Shown in pieces: positions 1 through 12,305 of a DNA stretch of 64,000 nucleotides. Position 1 is the stretch's first letter. The number at the start of each line of letters is the position of its first letter. The translations under genes were made by a program, and so were the position numbers. The notes beneath the pieces were generated by a model. That model did not search any database, was not told the DNA's origin, and saw nothing but the letters and a program-made list of their open reading frames with translations. Origin of the DNA: Vicia villosa (taxonomy: Eukaryota > Streptophyta > Magnoliopsida > Fabales > Fabaceae); contig NW_026705329.1 of NCBI RefSeq assembly GCF_029867415.1, forward strand, positions 248,001-312,000, read 5' to 3'.

Positions 1-890
1 ATTTATAAATTTATTATTAATATGTATATCTTACTTTATGTATTATTTATTTAATTATTTTACATAAACGTTTTTTTAATAATTTTATTTAAATGTTTTT
101 TTATTCAGTTTTTTTAATTTATATAAACGTTTTTTTAATAATTTTATTTAAATGTTTTTTAATAATTTTTTTTAATTAACGTTTTTATATAATTATATAA
201 ATGTAATATTTAATAATTTATATAAACATTTTTTTAAATAATTTTCATAAACATTTTTATTCAGTTTTTTTAATTTATATAAACGTTTTTTTAATAATTT
301 TTTTAATTTACGTTTTTTTAATAATTTTATTTAGTTTTTTAATTAACTTTTTTAAAATTAATTAACTTTTTTTAATTTACGTTTTTTTAATAATTTTTTT
401 AATTTACATTTTTTTAATAATTTTTTTTAATTTACGTTTTTTTAATAATTTTATTTAGTATTTATTTATTACTTAATTATTTATTACTTAATTATTTATT
501 ACTTAATTATTTATTATTAATATTAATTTATTACTTAATTAATTTATTTATTTATGTACTTAATTATTTATTAAAAAAGCGTAAATTAAAAAAAATTATT
601 AAAAAAAACATTTAAAAAATATTATTAAAAAAACGTTTATATAAATTAAAAAAAATGAATAAAAATGTTTATGAAAATTATTAAAAAAATATTTATATAA
701 ATTATTAAATATTACATTTACATAATTATAAAAAAAAACGTTTATATAAATTAAAAAAACTGAATAAAATTTAATATTTATTTATTATTAATATTATTAA
801 TATGTTTATTTATATTTATATAAAATTTAATAACGTAAATAATATATTAATAACGTAAATAATAATAATTATTATTAATGTTTTTGTTTA
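1..890. repeat. AT-rich tract with a long imperfect inverted repeat
   Basis: This stretch is almost entirely A and T. Blocks built from the words ATAAACGTTTTTTTAATAAT and ATTCAGTTTTTTTAATTTAT fill about 60-440. Their reverse complements fill about 560-770, so the two halves could pair into a long hairpin. The middle (about 455-540) is a short tandem repeat of TTACTTAATTATTTA. Further on, two direct copies of TAATAACGTAAATAATA occur near 826-860. No TSD is visible because the left edge is the window edge. It could be the right part of a foldback MITE or a local satellite. There is no coding potential. Confidence 0.5.
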
Positions 891-1076
891 ATATTATTAT
901 AATAATATTAATAATAAATAAATATCAATAATAAATAAAATATTAATAAAAACGTACCATTAAATAAATATATTTAATTTAGTTATTAATAAATAAAACA
1001 AATAAATAAATTAATATATTAATAATATAAACTATAACATATACAAGGAAATGCAATGGTTGTACAAGAAAACGTG

Positions 1077-1200
1077 AATGGTGCAATGGTTGGAACTTCT
1101 CCCTATAGTCATTATGACTTGGCTTCGAATCCTAGGTTTCGCAAATCAATTAATTGAGATTTTTGCAATCTATCCACGCCACCTATTTTTTTTTTAATAA
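1077..1200 (+). mobile_element. SINE-like segment with degenerate pol III boxes
   Basis: GGTGCAATGGTTGGAAC near 1080 resembles an internal A box. About 40 bases later GGCTTCGAATCC near 1123 differs from the B-box consensus GGTTCGANTCC at one position. A T-rich run follows near 1185. Order and spacing fit a tRNA-derived plant SINE. I see no clear target-site duplication and do not recognise the family, so this is a pattern-based call only. Confidence 0.3.
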
Positions 1201-1240
1201 GGGGGAAAACCGAATCTCGCTACTTTGACAGAGGGTAAAA

Positions 1241-1407
1241 GGTATTTAACCCTAGAATAAAAAAAAAAGTAACTTAATAAGTGTTCCTCAAAAATGTATT
1301 AAATTAAATTCCAAAACACTCTTTAGGCATTTAACCCTAGAATAAAAAAAGTAACTTAATAAGTGTTCCTCAAAAATGTATTAAATTAAATTCCAAAACA
1401 CTCTTTA
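1241..1407. repeat. Direct tandem duplication, two units of about 83 bp
   Basis: Unit 1 (1241-1325) and unit 2 (1326-1407) both run from GG(T/C)ATTTAACCCTAGAAT to CCAAAACACTCTTTA. They differ mainly in the length of an A run and one T/C. Such near-identity suggests a recent local duplication. No coding frame is involved. Confidence 0.8.
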
Positions 1408-3540
1408 GAGAATGATGTCGCACATACAGAAAAAAAATATATTGAAGTTCACCCATTATAAACTTGCTAAGATAGAAGAAGTTAGATATACTTATTATTA
1501 ATGGTGAAATTTTTAATAGGTCAAATTTAGGATTACGTCAAAAAAAGTAACGTACTAACGCAATTATCCGAGAAAATTTACTCACATTTAAATTTATATA
1601 ATTAAAGGATATTCAATTAAATGCTTCAAAAATATAAACATGTAATAAAACTAAAAACTTCTCCAACCTTATAAATTTAAATTGGTTTATGAAATTTATA
1701 AGGCCGGAGAAGGTGGGGAAGTCAATCGAAGAAAAGACAAGGTCTGCCCAATCAACGCAGAGACCCCGTTTTAATTTTAAAAATGGATCCGAATTTAAAA
1801 TAAATGTAATTATAATAATTAAAAAATACACATAAAAAATAATTATTAATTATGCATTAATCAATAATATATTTAATTATAATTATTTTGAGTTTTGATC
1901 AATTTCAATTTTATATGCATTGAGTTTTTATCATAGTATTTTTTTAATTTATTGAATTTTTACTATAATATTTTTTTATTTTGATTAATATTTATGAAAA
2001 ATAATTAGAGTTTTCAAAATTTAGGGCCTCCCATAATTTGAGCCTCTGTGCTGTGTTGCACTTCCTACATATGCACAGGACCGGCCCTAAAAAAAAGATA
2101 AAGTGAAAATAAAATAAAAAATTAAAAAAATAAATCACATATTTTAGAGTTGTTAACACTCAAATTCAGACATCAGTGAAGCTAAAAAAAATAGAAAAGA
2201 CAATTTGCGTTGGGATAATATAAAATGAAGATGTTACGGATTAGATAGCTACTGAAAAAAAAAATCTTTGATTTGTTTTTGTTTTACTGAGTTATGAAGA
2301 TACATCATAAGCGTCTACTAACGAATAAATTAGCCATAATAAACCTATTTAACTTAGCAGATTTAATTTTCGTGGTGATATACTAGTTAGTTTTAATAAT
2401 TGTTTTAATAAATGTGCTGCTGGTTGATACGAAAATATCAAAGTAATATAAAATATTATAGAACTTATAGGAATCAATAGTCAACCTACCGTTATCTACT
2501 ATTGCTATGTAAATATAAAGTTATTAAAATTTATTTTTATGCGAAGTCAAACAAAATCAGGAATGAAGATTAATGCTAATTATTATAATGTTGATTACAC
2601 AGGTAACTTAAAACAAAAATTAAAATTAAATTGATACTTAGAAAATATATCAAGTAAGAGAGACCGAAATGTAATTCCCTTCATACTTTTGAGAATCAAT
2701 AAATCATTGACGCATATTATGGTTTAAATTACTCTTCGGAATAAAATATTAGTCTAAAATATTAGTCTCACACTCTCACACTATTGACCCATGTTATATT
2801 TCAAAACTACAAATGTTTTGCTCTCGGTCACCCATTTAAGTTGCAGAATACTTTTTGAAATCAACAAGTTCTAATTAATCCTAAAGTGCTCTCGTTATGT
2901 TTAGAAATTAATGTCCAATTCTTACTATCTGGCATTAGCCTCACACCGTCGCACTATTGGCTTAAATCCTTTGTGTTTCCGCTCTCGTGCAAAACCTTTT
3001 CGATCTTAATTAAAAACTAGAACCAGAAAAATAATTTTAAAAAAATCGCGCAAAATCAATATTGAGTCCCATCGGAACGACAACCCTCGCACACCGGACT
3101 TAATGAAATTAGCCGAACATGGTTGAAACCAAACACATATTATTATTTAAACAGACCAAAAACATGAACGTGATACTAGTTAAATAATTTAAATAAATAT
3201 TGGCATGCAATATATTAAGTAGTACGTGCAAAATCAATTCGATAATAAAAGTGTCGGCAATACTAGCATATGTGAAACATAAACCAGATATACCCAAAAA
3301 GCAGAATCAACGGGAACAATTCAAATAATAATTGCAATTAAAAATAAGAACAATCAAATGTGGGAAATTAAAGGTAATCGAAAACTTACAGAAAAATAAC
3401 GCGGTTCGGGAAATTAAACATAACGACTTGAAAGGAAAACTTCGGAACGAAAAATAATGGCAAGATTAATTAACTTTTTATCCAAGTACATGCGAAGAAT
3501 TCAGAATTGCAAAGTAATAGTATACTGGTTGCCCGATGTG
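1408..3540. other. No gene seen; AT-rich repeat debris
   Basis: Only short spurious frames occur here. Near 2025-2090 the words TTAGGGCCTCCCATAATTTGAG and GGACCGGCCCTA resemble the subterminal and terminal parts of a plant DNA-transposon remnant, but I could not find a matching second end. Nothing else is recognisable. Confidence 0.4.
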
Positions 3541-5048
3541 AATAACCTGATATTTTTCAGAGTGAAATATATGTCTAACTCATACTAAAAACCTGGACCC
3601 TTTAAAACTGAAATCTAGATCCTTTATATAGTGAAGTATGGTAGAGAGTGCTTCCAATTCGTGTAAGAAGTAGTGGAGAAAAATCAAGAATGTGGGAGAA
3701 ACTGATTCTAAAAATCTGTTATTTTTTTAGTTCTAAACTCCAAGGTGAACGCCATGAGTGTAAAATGGTGAGAACGTGGGTTTAAGGTCTATGGCGAACG
3801 CCACGACCTCATGGCGAATGCCATGGCCCCTGAGTGCAGGATTTTTGCTTTGTTTGCTTTCTCTCGTGGGTCCATTTCTGCGAAGTCATGGCAAGTACCA
3901 TGGCAAATGCCATGGAAGTTACCGCCAACACATTTTCTTTACAAAATCTTCCTTTTTCACCGTTTTCTCGCGTAGAGACTCCTACCTGTGAAATGCTTGA
4001 AACTAACGCATAATACCAGCATAACACAATAAAAATATATAAAACTGACACTAAAATGCATGCAAATCGAGCAAAATATACTATGTATTTTCATGTTATC
4101 AAACTCTCATACACTTGAACCATTGCCTGTCCTCAAGCAAGTTAGCTAGCATACAATCAATGAAAGCAAAGAAAATCATTGAGAATTACTCGTACGCGGC
4201 TGATGAAATTTAGTTTGGCTATGATTAATTTGGGAGGTACTAATGCGACACCAAAGGTATTGTAACAACACAGACCACTTTTGTGGAACCAAGCCTTCCT
4301 CCTATGCATATTAGTTCTAAATCATGCTATTGAAATAAAGTCTAATTTTTCAATCTTCTCCTAATCCTCTTTCATTCGTGACAGTCACATTAAGGCCTGT
4401 TATCTCTCATCTTACATGGCAGGCGGTTTGTTGGTGATTATGATCCAAACATCTTTTCTTTCGAAAATAATTAATTTTCTTGGATTTTCAAAGATGCACT
4501 TTCTTTCCTTTTAAAGGATTCAACCACTTAATTTGGGCTAAATAACCTGGTGAGGGTTACCTAACTTAGTAAATTTGGTTTATTTATATTTATTCATTCT
4601 TTGCAAATTGGATCATTCACTTATTATTCGTCGACCAACCCACTCAGTTACTACAGATGGTGCCTGACTGGATATAAAAACTACTTTGAGGATTTTCAAC
4701 AGTTAGAAGCTTAAGACTAAGGTTCAGTGGAGAATTTCACTAATGTGCATAATTGGGAGTCTTGAGGTGGTAGGACAATACCAATTTTGTCGAGTTTTCC
4801 AAAGTCTCCTTGAGCTATCATATCCTCACTTTGCAGCCTATATACTTTCAAAATGAAACTAGACTTGCTTTGTATTTTACAAAATTTTTGGTATGGTTTA
4901 AGAAAATAGGAAATGAATTAAATAGCATAAATGACTCGACAACACATGCAATGACTCAAAACATACATTGCACTATAAAAAAGAAAACTACAAAGTGAAC
5001 ACATACAATAAATTAAGAAAAAAAATTAAATAGGATGGAAAAATGATA
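3541..5048 (-). mobile_element. Old Ty3/gypsy (Athila-like) LTR and 3' internal fragment
   Basis: Read on the - strand, a purine-biased stretch with GAGGACAGGCAATGGTTCAA ends in GTATGAGAGTT and is followed at 4101 by TGATAACATG, a typical junction between a polypurine region and the start of an LTR in Athila-group elements. The LTR part would lie at about 3541-4101 and the 3' internal part at about 4102-5048. No conserved protein domain and no second LTR is visible, so this is a truncated copy. The LTR part contains several small palindromes built on GGCGAA(C/T)GCCA (3743-3915). The family assignment is inference. Confidence 0.35.
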
Positions 5049-6352
5049 AAGTAAATGAAAACAGTAAACACCTCTCTTACACTTAAATATGTCCTCAATG
5101 ATGATGTGATTGTTATATGATGATTATATGATGAATTTAGTTGCCGATATACATGGAAATTCTGCTGTTGGTTATTGATAAGTTTCCCTCCATTGTTGGG
5201 TTATGAGGGTTTTAGTCAGATACATGAAATTGATTATTGCATGATTATGTATGATGTTAGGATCTCTAAATAGGTGTTGTATGGTGTTATAATTGTTACA
5301 TAATTATTGTATTTCAAACTCTGGGACTGGGGAATTTCAAAGAATCGAAATTGGAGGTTCGGAAGGCCTTCAACAATGAAAAACGCAAAATTCTGCGTTT
5401 AGGCCGTCGCGTCCGCGGTAGCTGCTATTTGCGTTTTCCGAACGAAAATGTTTTGGCCATGACTTTTGATCCGTAAGTCCAAATGTCACCTCGTTCGAAG
5501 CATTGGAAAGCTAACGCAATTTTCCATCAAATGGAATTAGTTTCATGGGCTGAATATGTTGTGATAACATGAATAATTTATGAGAATTGTGCGTACTTAT
5601 TGATGTTATTTTGTGATGATATTTATGATGTTGAAAATGTTGATTATAACTGAATAACAATGTAAATGTTGTTGATGTGATAATAAAATTACATGATTAC
5701 ATGTTCATGAATATACATATGTTGAGTGGCTGAAGTTGATGTTGTTATTGGTTGTAGTAATACTTATTGATGTTTGCATATGGTAAATGATGTTGTTGTA
5801 TGATGAATTGATGAAGATGTTGTTGATCATGTTGTATGATAAATTTATGATGATGTCTTAATGATGTTGCATGTCCAAATATATACATACTATGTTGATG
5901 ATGATTATGTTGTTAAGGACACACTTGACTATCTGAGGTCAAACCTATGTGTGTTATTATTGTTGTTGCATGATGAGAGTCCATGCATCCATGGTGTTAG
6001 AACTTCAGTTGTGTTTCTGATGTGGCATTGTTTCCTATGGTGATGGTTCGAGTGCGAGTAGCTAAAGTTCTTTGTCTAAGAATTTTAGTGAAGTGTTACC
6101 TATGATGGGGATCATGGAGGGAAATGAACCAGATGTTCATAATTGGTACCACATGCATTTGAGTCAGTGTCGCTGCATTAACATTCTATGTGACATTCAT
6201 ATGTTTGATTGATGATATATGATGTGGTGATTAACGATGATTAATATGTGATTATGCATGAACTATTTATGATGAATGAATGATTGAGTATACGTTGTAT
6301 TGATGTTGTTGATTTGTAAACTATAATTGTTGAAGTTTACTTTTATCATATG
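5049..6352 (+). mobile_element. Gypsy LTR-like sequence, left half, split by the Ogre
   Basis: No long ORF is present. The sequence is rich in GATGATGTTGTTGA words and contains a segment (about 5385-5560) with CGTCGCGTCCGCGGTAGC and GGAAAGCTAACGCAATTTTC. This style is common in LTRs of legume chromovirus-like gypsy elements. It appears to resume at 29181 on the other side of the Ogre, because the joined edges keep the same compositional style. The exact ends of the LTR were not found. Lineage is a guess. Confidence 0.35.
6348..6352. repeat. Target-site duplication ATATG, left copy
   Basis: ATATG stands directly before the 5' LTR and is repeated directly after the 3' LTR at 29176-29180. A 5-bp duplication is the normal signature of LTR-retrotransposon integrase and fixes both ends of the Ogre. 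Confidence 0.95.
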
Positions 6353-7936
6353 TGTCATACCCCAATTTTTAACCTAAGATACCACCTCATATCATTGCAT
6401 ATGCATCATTTGCATCTCTAACAAATTGCATAGCTTGTGTTTGTTACTTGTGACTCAGCAGGATTTAATCAAGAAATCACTCATCAGTACAAGTAACAAT
6501 CAATTAGGGTTTTGTTCTCCCTTCATTTCAGATGAATCATCTTCATCAACAATCAACATTTGGTCCTCAGAGATTCATTTCAACAAGCTCAAAGGCTCTG
6601 AATCGATTGAATTAGGGTTTTGACTAAAGACAACATACTCCTGACTTTTGCTCAAGATTTGACCTAATGACTTGGGACATGACCTCAAGACCCCAAGTAC
6701 ATCATTTTGACCTAATCCATTGGCTCAAGACATCTCCTACACAAGGATTGATCAACAGTGAAATTTCAAATCATCAGATTAGGGTTTTGAACTATCAGGG
6801 ACCAAAATCAGGGATCACATTTGGGAAACCCTAAAAACCCCCCAGGAAGTCAATCAAATGTTTCAATCATCTTCAAATAATCCCTATGACAACATCCAAT
6901 GGAAATTACATCTCAATTCAAGACCTACAGTCATCAATTTCATCTGGTCGACAATTAGGGTTTTTGACCTAATTCATCTGAACAACTGACTTTTTAATCA
7001 GGACAAGATGTCACAACTCAAACTATGATTCAATATCCTCTAATGCCTTAATATGATCCATTCATACCATTCATTTGGTGAGGATAGCCTGTTTCATTTG
7101 AAATCTCCAGAAACGCGATTCGTCTGAAAAAGTCAACTGTACAAGAACACCTTTGACTTTTGGGAATTTTGGTCAACCATGACTTTTGAAGTTGAAAATC
7201 ATCAATATATGATATATGAAGTCATTTGATCAAGAAAAATCAAGAAAATCAATCAAGAATCAAAAAGTCAAAAGTTTGACTTTCCATACTTAGAAAATTT
7301 TCTAAGTGTTTTGCATGGTTTTTTCCAAACTTTGGAAGGGAATTTCTCAAAATTTCACCTACAAACTGAAAAAAACTTCCAACATGAAAGTTGTAGATTT
7401 TGATCCAATAAACAACTTTGTCACATATAATTTTTTTCCATAAGATCAACCATTTAAGAGATATGGTGCTTCAAAGTTGGCATCTTTGGAAAATTTCACT
7501 TAAAATCTCATTTTCTTCAAAGTTCATGGATCTTTTTCACCCATTTCCTTAAAGGTCTTGAAGAAACTTTCAACTAGGTTTTTGAAGTGTGTAACATGAG
7601 CTTTCCAAAATGTCCAAGAGCATGGAAAAATATGGAGCATAGCTATGGTTTTGAATTTTGCCATTAGTGAGCATTTCACTTGAAATTACAAGCCATTTTT
7701 TGCCAAAATTTTGAACCATTTCACCTTGTGATGCAAGCAGTGACATAAACCACCAATAATTGCAAGATATTTCTGGTTTGTAGACAGATTGGAAAGAGAT
7801 AAGAAGCTTGGCAAGTTCTAACCATGGTTTAAGTTTTAACCATTTTGCATTTAATGCAAATATTCTCTTTATCTCTTAAGCCAAAAACCATCATTGCAAA
7901 ACCAACTTGCAAAGCCTTGTCACCATATTTCTTGGC

Positions 7937-7946
7937 CTATAAATAG
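7937..7946 (+). promoter_or_regulatory. TATA-box of the Ogre 5' LTR
   Basis: CTATAAATAG lies in GGCCTATAAATAGAGATGG, a good plant TATA context about 1.6 kb into the LTR. The same motif occurs in the 3' LTR near 25613 and, in reverse orientation, in the LTRs of the second Ogre-type element. It is the probable U3 promoter of the element. The start site was not determined. Confidence 0.6.
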
Positions 7947-10238
7947 AGATGGAAATCACATTCAAGAGCACACCAAAACCTCCCAAAAGAATGGTTTTTT
8001 CTTTCTTTCTTAAGTGTTAAGTTTCATAAGTTCCAAAAGAGGTGAAATTGCAAAATCCCAAACCTTGCAAGTTCTAACCAAACTCTTGGTTCTAACACTT
8101 CCTAAACATCATATGGAAGTTGTTTGAACCATTCACACCTCTCAAAAACACCCAAATCACATAATCACTCTTCACCCTCCATAAACATATTTTCAAGCTC
8201 ATAAACATGAATTTCGCACCACAACCACTTTCTAACCCAATTGATCCATCAAGCACCATTAGTACATCATATCTAAGCTATCCAAATCACAAAGACCCAA
8301 CTGTAACAGCTCTAACCACGAATTCAAGTTCCATTTTTTTTCATATTTCAGGTTGAGTAGCAGGGGTCAATCCATGGACTTTTGGAACGTTTCAAACATT
8401 GGAATAGCTTCACTATCATCCACTCAAGCTATCTGGGTCGTTAAACACCATCTGGAACATCATCCAAATACCATTCAAATCACGAAAATGAGGTGATTTC
8501 GGGTACAGTCGAATCACATGCTAAACATGACATAAATGAATTTTGGTAACTGAAATTGGTAGCCCATGATCCACTGAATCAAAGCCCTAATGTCTCATGT
8601 CCCAATTTTTCAATATGTGTATGAATCGTGGTTTTTGATATTTAGGGTTTCATTTGAATTTTGCTTGATTCATGTTATTCTTTGATCCATGAGTAAAACT
8701 AATGGCATGGTTGAGATCGTGGAGAAATTCTAGACAGGTTGCATATTTGGTTCGTCAAAAACCATGGAGATTTGATGAAGAGCAAAGAGGCCGTAGGTAT
8801 AGCCTTCAGCAACGGAAAAAAACCGTGGCTATAGGGTCTGTAATTTTCAAACGAAGAAGATGAAGTTTGGCGCCTGAAATTGGTGGGCTGGGCCTTTCTC
8901 TTTTTGCTATCCACGCCCCAGCTTCTGGCCCGTTTTCCATGTTTTAACTAACTCCTTTTGCTTTTCAGGTCTTGGGTTTACACCCCCCTCAGCATTTTAT
9001 TTGTTTATTTTTTATCTCATTTCAATTTTTGTTTTTTTTTTTATCTTCAACCAATCAAAAACCCCAAAAATTATTTTTCTTTTATTATTAAATTGATAAA
9101 ATGTTAATTTAATTTTTGGACCAAAAATATTTTAGTTTTCTTCATAATTAAAATATTTTGTTAATTAATTAGTATTCATGTGAATATTTGCTTTTTAAAT
9201 TATTATTCAACCTATAAAAAATCCAAAAAAATATTTCCTTTTTATATTTAGGTTTATATTTGCATAATCTAATTTTAGAGATAAAAAGAATTATTTTTCT
9301 TGTTAAGTTTAAATAATTATTTGTTTAATTAGCATTATTAATTAACTTAACTTCATCCAAAAAATCACAAAAAAATATCTTCTCTTAGATTATTTTCTTT
9401 TGAATTTGATATTGTCATATAATATTTGTGTAAGTTTCATTTTGATTACCATTACACGTTGCTTGAATATTCTCAATTCATCCAAGGCTTCACGCGTATC
9501 ACTTGAAGATCAAGGTAACACCTCAAACTCAGAAATCCGATTTTCTCATTCTTCGAGGTAAGCCTAAAACTCAATCAACTGTTTTCACAACAGTAATCAA
9601 TTCACTTTCAAATCATGCAACTCATTTTCAAAACCAGGGGCCTCTCGAATATTAGAGAGTATAAGTCCCTTTCCTCTTTCTTTTACGGTTTTTCTTTGTA
9701 CAGAAAACTTCTTTCAAAACAATACTTTTCAAACCATTTTCAAAACGACAAACTTCAAAAAGCAATCAACCATGTTTTATAAAATAAAACATGGGCCTCC
9801 ACATAGGTATAAGTCCCATTCCTGTACATGAAATTAGGTATTTCATTGTACACCTTTTTGTACATACACTTTTTTGTACATACCTCGATCAGTTTGTTTT
9901 TTAACTTTGAATAACAAATCAAAAAATGAAGGTTTTCTTTAAATCTTCCCAAAAATACCATGGGCCTCCATGTAGGTATAAGTCCCAAGCCCCTTTGCAA
10001 ATACCTGTTTACTTAGCTTTGAATAAACTCAAATGGGCCTCTCCCCGAGTATGAGTCCCGAGCCCCCCGTGTATACAAATGGATCATGCTTACAGGTATA
10101 TTTCCTTCATAAACTCCATTATATACACACACCTTGTCATATATATAACTGTTCATACTTGTTCATGTTTGTCCATGTTTGTTCATACTTGTTCATGTAT
10201 TTGTGTTTGTGTTATATATGCTTGTTCAACTTAGTACA

Positions 10239-10520
10239 ACACTAGGTTCCCCATAGCCTCCTATTGGGCTTCGTGCAAAGAATCTCCCTAGTTTAGGTTA
10301 GGACATAGAGTATGGTTTCCCGGTGAAATCGCTCTAAGAGCTCAAACCAACTATACCATGCCTCCCCTTGGGCTTTGTACAAACGAGTGACCCTCCCATA
10401 GCCTCCTCTTGGGCTTACAATGCAAGGACCCTGGATTGTCCCTCCCATAGCCTCCTCTTGGGCTTACAATGCAAGGACCCTCGGATAGCCTCCTCTTGGG
10501 CTTCGTACAAGGACCCACGG
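10239..10520. repeat. LTR subrepeat based on CCCATAGCCTCCTCTTGGGC
   Basis: At least five diverged copies of CATAGCCTCC(T/C)(A/C)TTGGGCTT, often followed by ACAATGCAAGGACCC, follow one another with variable spacers. The same array occurs in the 3' LTR at about 27913-28194. The array opens small frames on both strands, which are not genes. Confidence 0.75.
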
Positions 10521-10619
10521 GCTTCTTATAAGCATCCCCAATATCCAAAACAAATACCCTAGGAGATTAGACATTTATCATCTCTATGATAGGAGTATCT
10601 CATCTATATCATCACAAGC

Positions 10620-10825
10620 AATCAATCAATCAAACTTCTTTTTGCCACAAGGCTGGCTAATCAATCAAACCGTTTTGCCACCATACTGGCTGATTAATCA
10701 AAGTTTTTGTCACAAGGCTGACTTCATTGAAACTTTTGCCACAAGGCTGGATGATTAATCAAAACTTTTTGTCACAAGGCTGACTTCATTGAAAGTTTTT
10801 GCCACAAGGCTGGTTAAACAAACAA
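10620..10825. repeat. LTR subrepeat based on GCCACAAGGCTGGCTGATTA
   Basis: Six copies of a unit of about 25-35 bp with the core (G)CCACAAGGCTG(G/A) followed by ATTAATCAAA or ACTTCATTGAA. The corresponding array lies at about 28310-28490 in the 3' LTR. A related motif appears again in the 3'UTR of the element (23425-23727). Confidence 0.75.
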
Positions 10826-11505
10826 AAAAACATCTTTATCATTCTAAGCGCCATAAGTGGCATGGCCCAGGGCTTATAATGAAAAGATTTTCAAACAAAA
10901 TCAAACAGATGTATGTGATGATATAGATTAGATACATCGAACATTTAGATGACATTTGTCTCTTTTCCTTTGCTTCCACTAGCATAAGTGGGAACTACGA
11001 TTGCTGACTTTATCAACATCCCTTTGAGAATACGTAGGCACAAGGTCGTATCCTTGGCGAGCAAAACTTCTCTCTCAAACCATTCAAACCTTAGCACCCG
11101 TAGACCCGAGCTACAGATGCTCTGATTCCCTCTAAGGGATATGTATGCAGAGGATCGCGGTGATCTTTGCGAGCATAATCAAACAAACACCTTAGGTCCC
11201 ACCTATTTCACAACAGAACCTCCACCGTAACATAGAATGAAAAACAATAAAGAATCCTATAGAGTACTATAGATACGTTGGGTGCTGCTACCTTCCCTTC
11301 GTATAACCAACCCTCTTACCCAAGATCTCTCCCCCACTTTTTAGGTTATTGCAGCTTTTTTCCTTTTCCTCCTTTGGAAATAATAAAAAGTTTGGTCGAA
11401 ACAAAGAAAAATCATTTTTTATGAGCACTCGAGCCCAAAGAAGGCATCAGGTGTCTCATCCCACAAAAAAAGGAACAAAACGATTTTTCGCCCGCGACAG
11501 AAAAA

Positions 11506-11523
11506 TGGCGACTTCACTGGGGA
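11506..11523 (+). other. Primer binding site of the Ogre
   Basis: TGGCGACTTCACTGGGGA begins six bases after the LTR end. It starts with TGG, as expected for pairing with the CCA end of a tRNA. Ogre elements are known to use an arginine tRNA. The PBS of the second element here (TGGCGACTCTGCTGGGGA) differs at three central positions, so this copy may be mutated or may fit a different isoacceptor. Confidence 0.85.
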
Positions 11524-12305
11524 CCATCTTTTTATTGTTTCCAAAGGAAGGGTTATTTCTAATTATTGTTTTTATTTTAATTTTTGTTACATGTGTGATT
11601 CTTTGGTTCTGTTACTTGTGTGGTTCTGTTACAAGTGATACATTATGGACAAATCCTAACTCGGATTAAGTACACATAAGAAATTAGGTGGAGGGTATAG
11701 TCATGTACAGGCGTACGTGAGAATCCTTCCGCTCAGTGGAGGTTCCTTGTTGGTAATATATGTTTAGCATGTTTCGTAGCGAAAACATTATTGCTGCATT
11801 GAACTGTAGAAGCTGAGTTGGCCGTAGAACCCCAACCCATCCTGGCCTTATTAGGACGTGGTGCAGAAACGATCCAGGTGAAGACTTGGATAGTTGTCAT
11901 GCGGAGAACCACACTCAGACGAGTTTTTCTTGAGAATATTACTGGCTCATGAGATGAATTGTGGAAAGCCGGTAATATCCGAAAGAAAAATGTAGACTCT
12001 GACGTATCAGTAGAACATGTTGTACAGGTGATTAACTAGAACTATCCCATTTTTGGTTCTCTGACCTCATGCTCGTGACGCTGGACCTTTGAACCTATGT
12101 GTACCATGTTTGTGTTACCATGTTTGTGTACCATGTTTGCGTTACCATGTTCGTATTACCATGTCTGTTTTACCATGTTTGAATATGTGGCATTCATGCA
12201 TCCACGCATTCATACATTCATTAAAAAAAACCATCTTTTTTCCATAAAAACATGATTTTTCCAAAGATTTAGAGAAATTTTCTTTGCAAACATTAGGATT
12301 AAGTT
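11524..12305 (+). other. Ogre 5' untranslated region with a short tandem repeat
   Basis: No conserved frame is seen. At 12101-12183 six units of 13-14 bp with the core TTACCATGTTTGTG stand in tandem. This sequence leads to the ATG of ORF1 at 12306. Confidence 0.7.

Larger units (their letters stand above)
6353..11499 (+). repeat. 5' LTR of the Ogre
   Basis: It is bounded by TG...CA and is almost identical to 24030-29175. It has no conserved ORF. Small frames inside it occur in both LTR copies and are non-coding. It contains a TATA-like promoter motif at 7937 and two internal tandem-repeat zones (about 10239-10520 and 10620-10825). Much of its first half is rich in AATCA and TTTTGACTTT words, which recur in the other Ogre-type LTRs of this window. 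Confidence 0.95.

Noticed and set aside
10351..10562. Overlapping ORFs rich in Pro, Arg and Gly on both strands
   Set aside because: Both are products of the CCCATAGCCTCC LTR subrepeat and recur in the 3' LTR.
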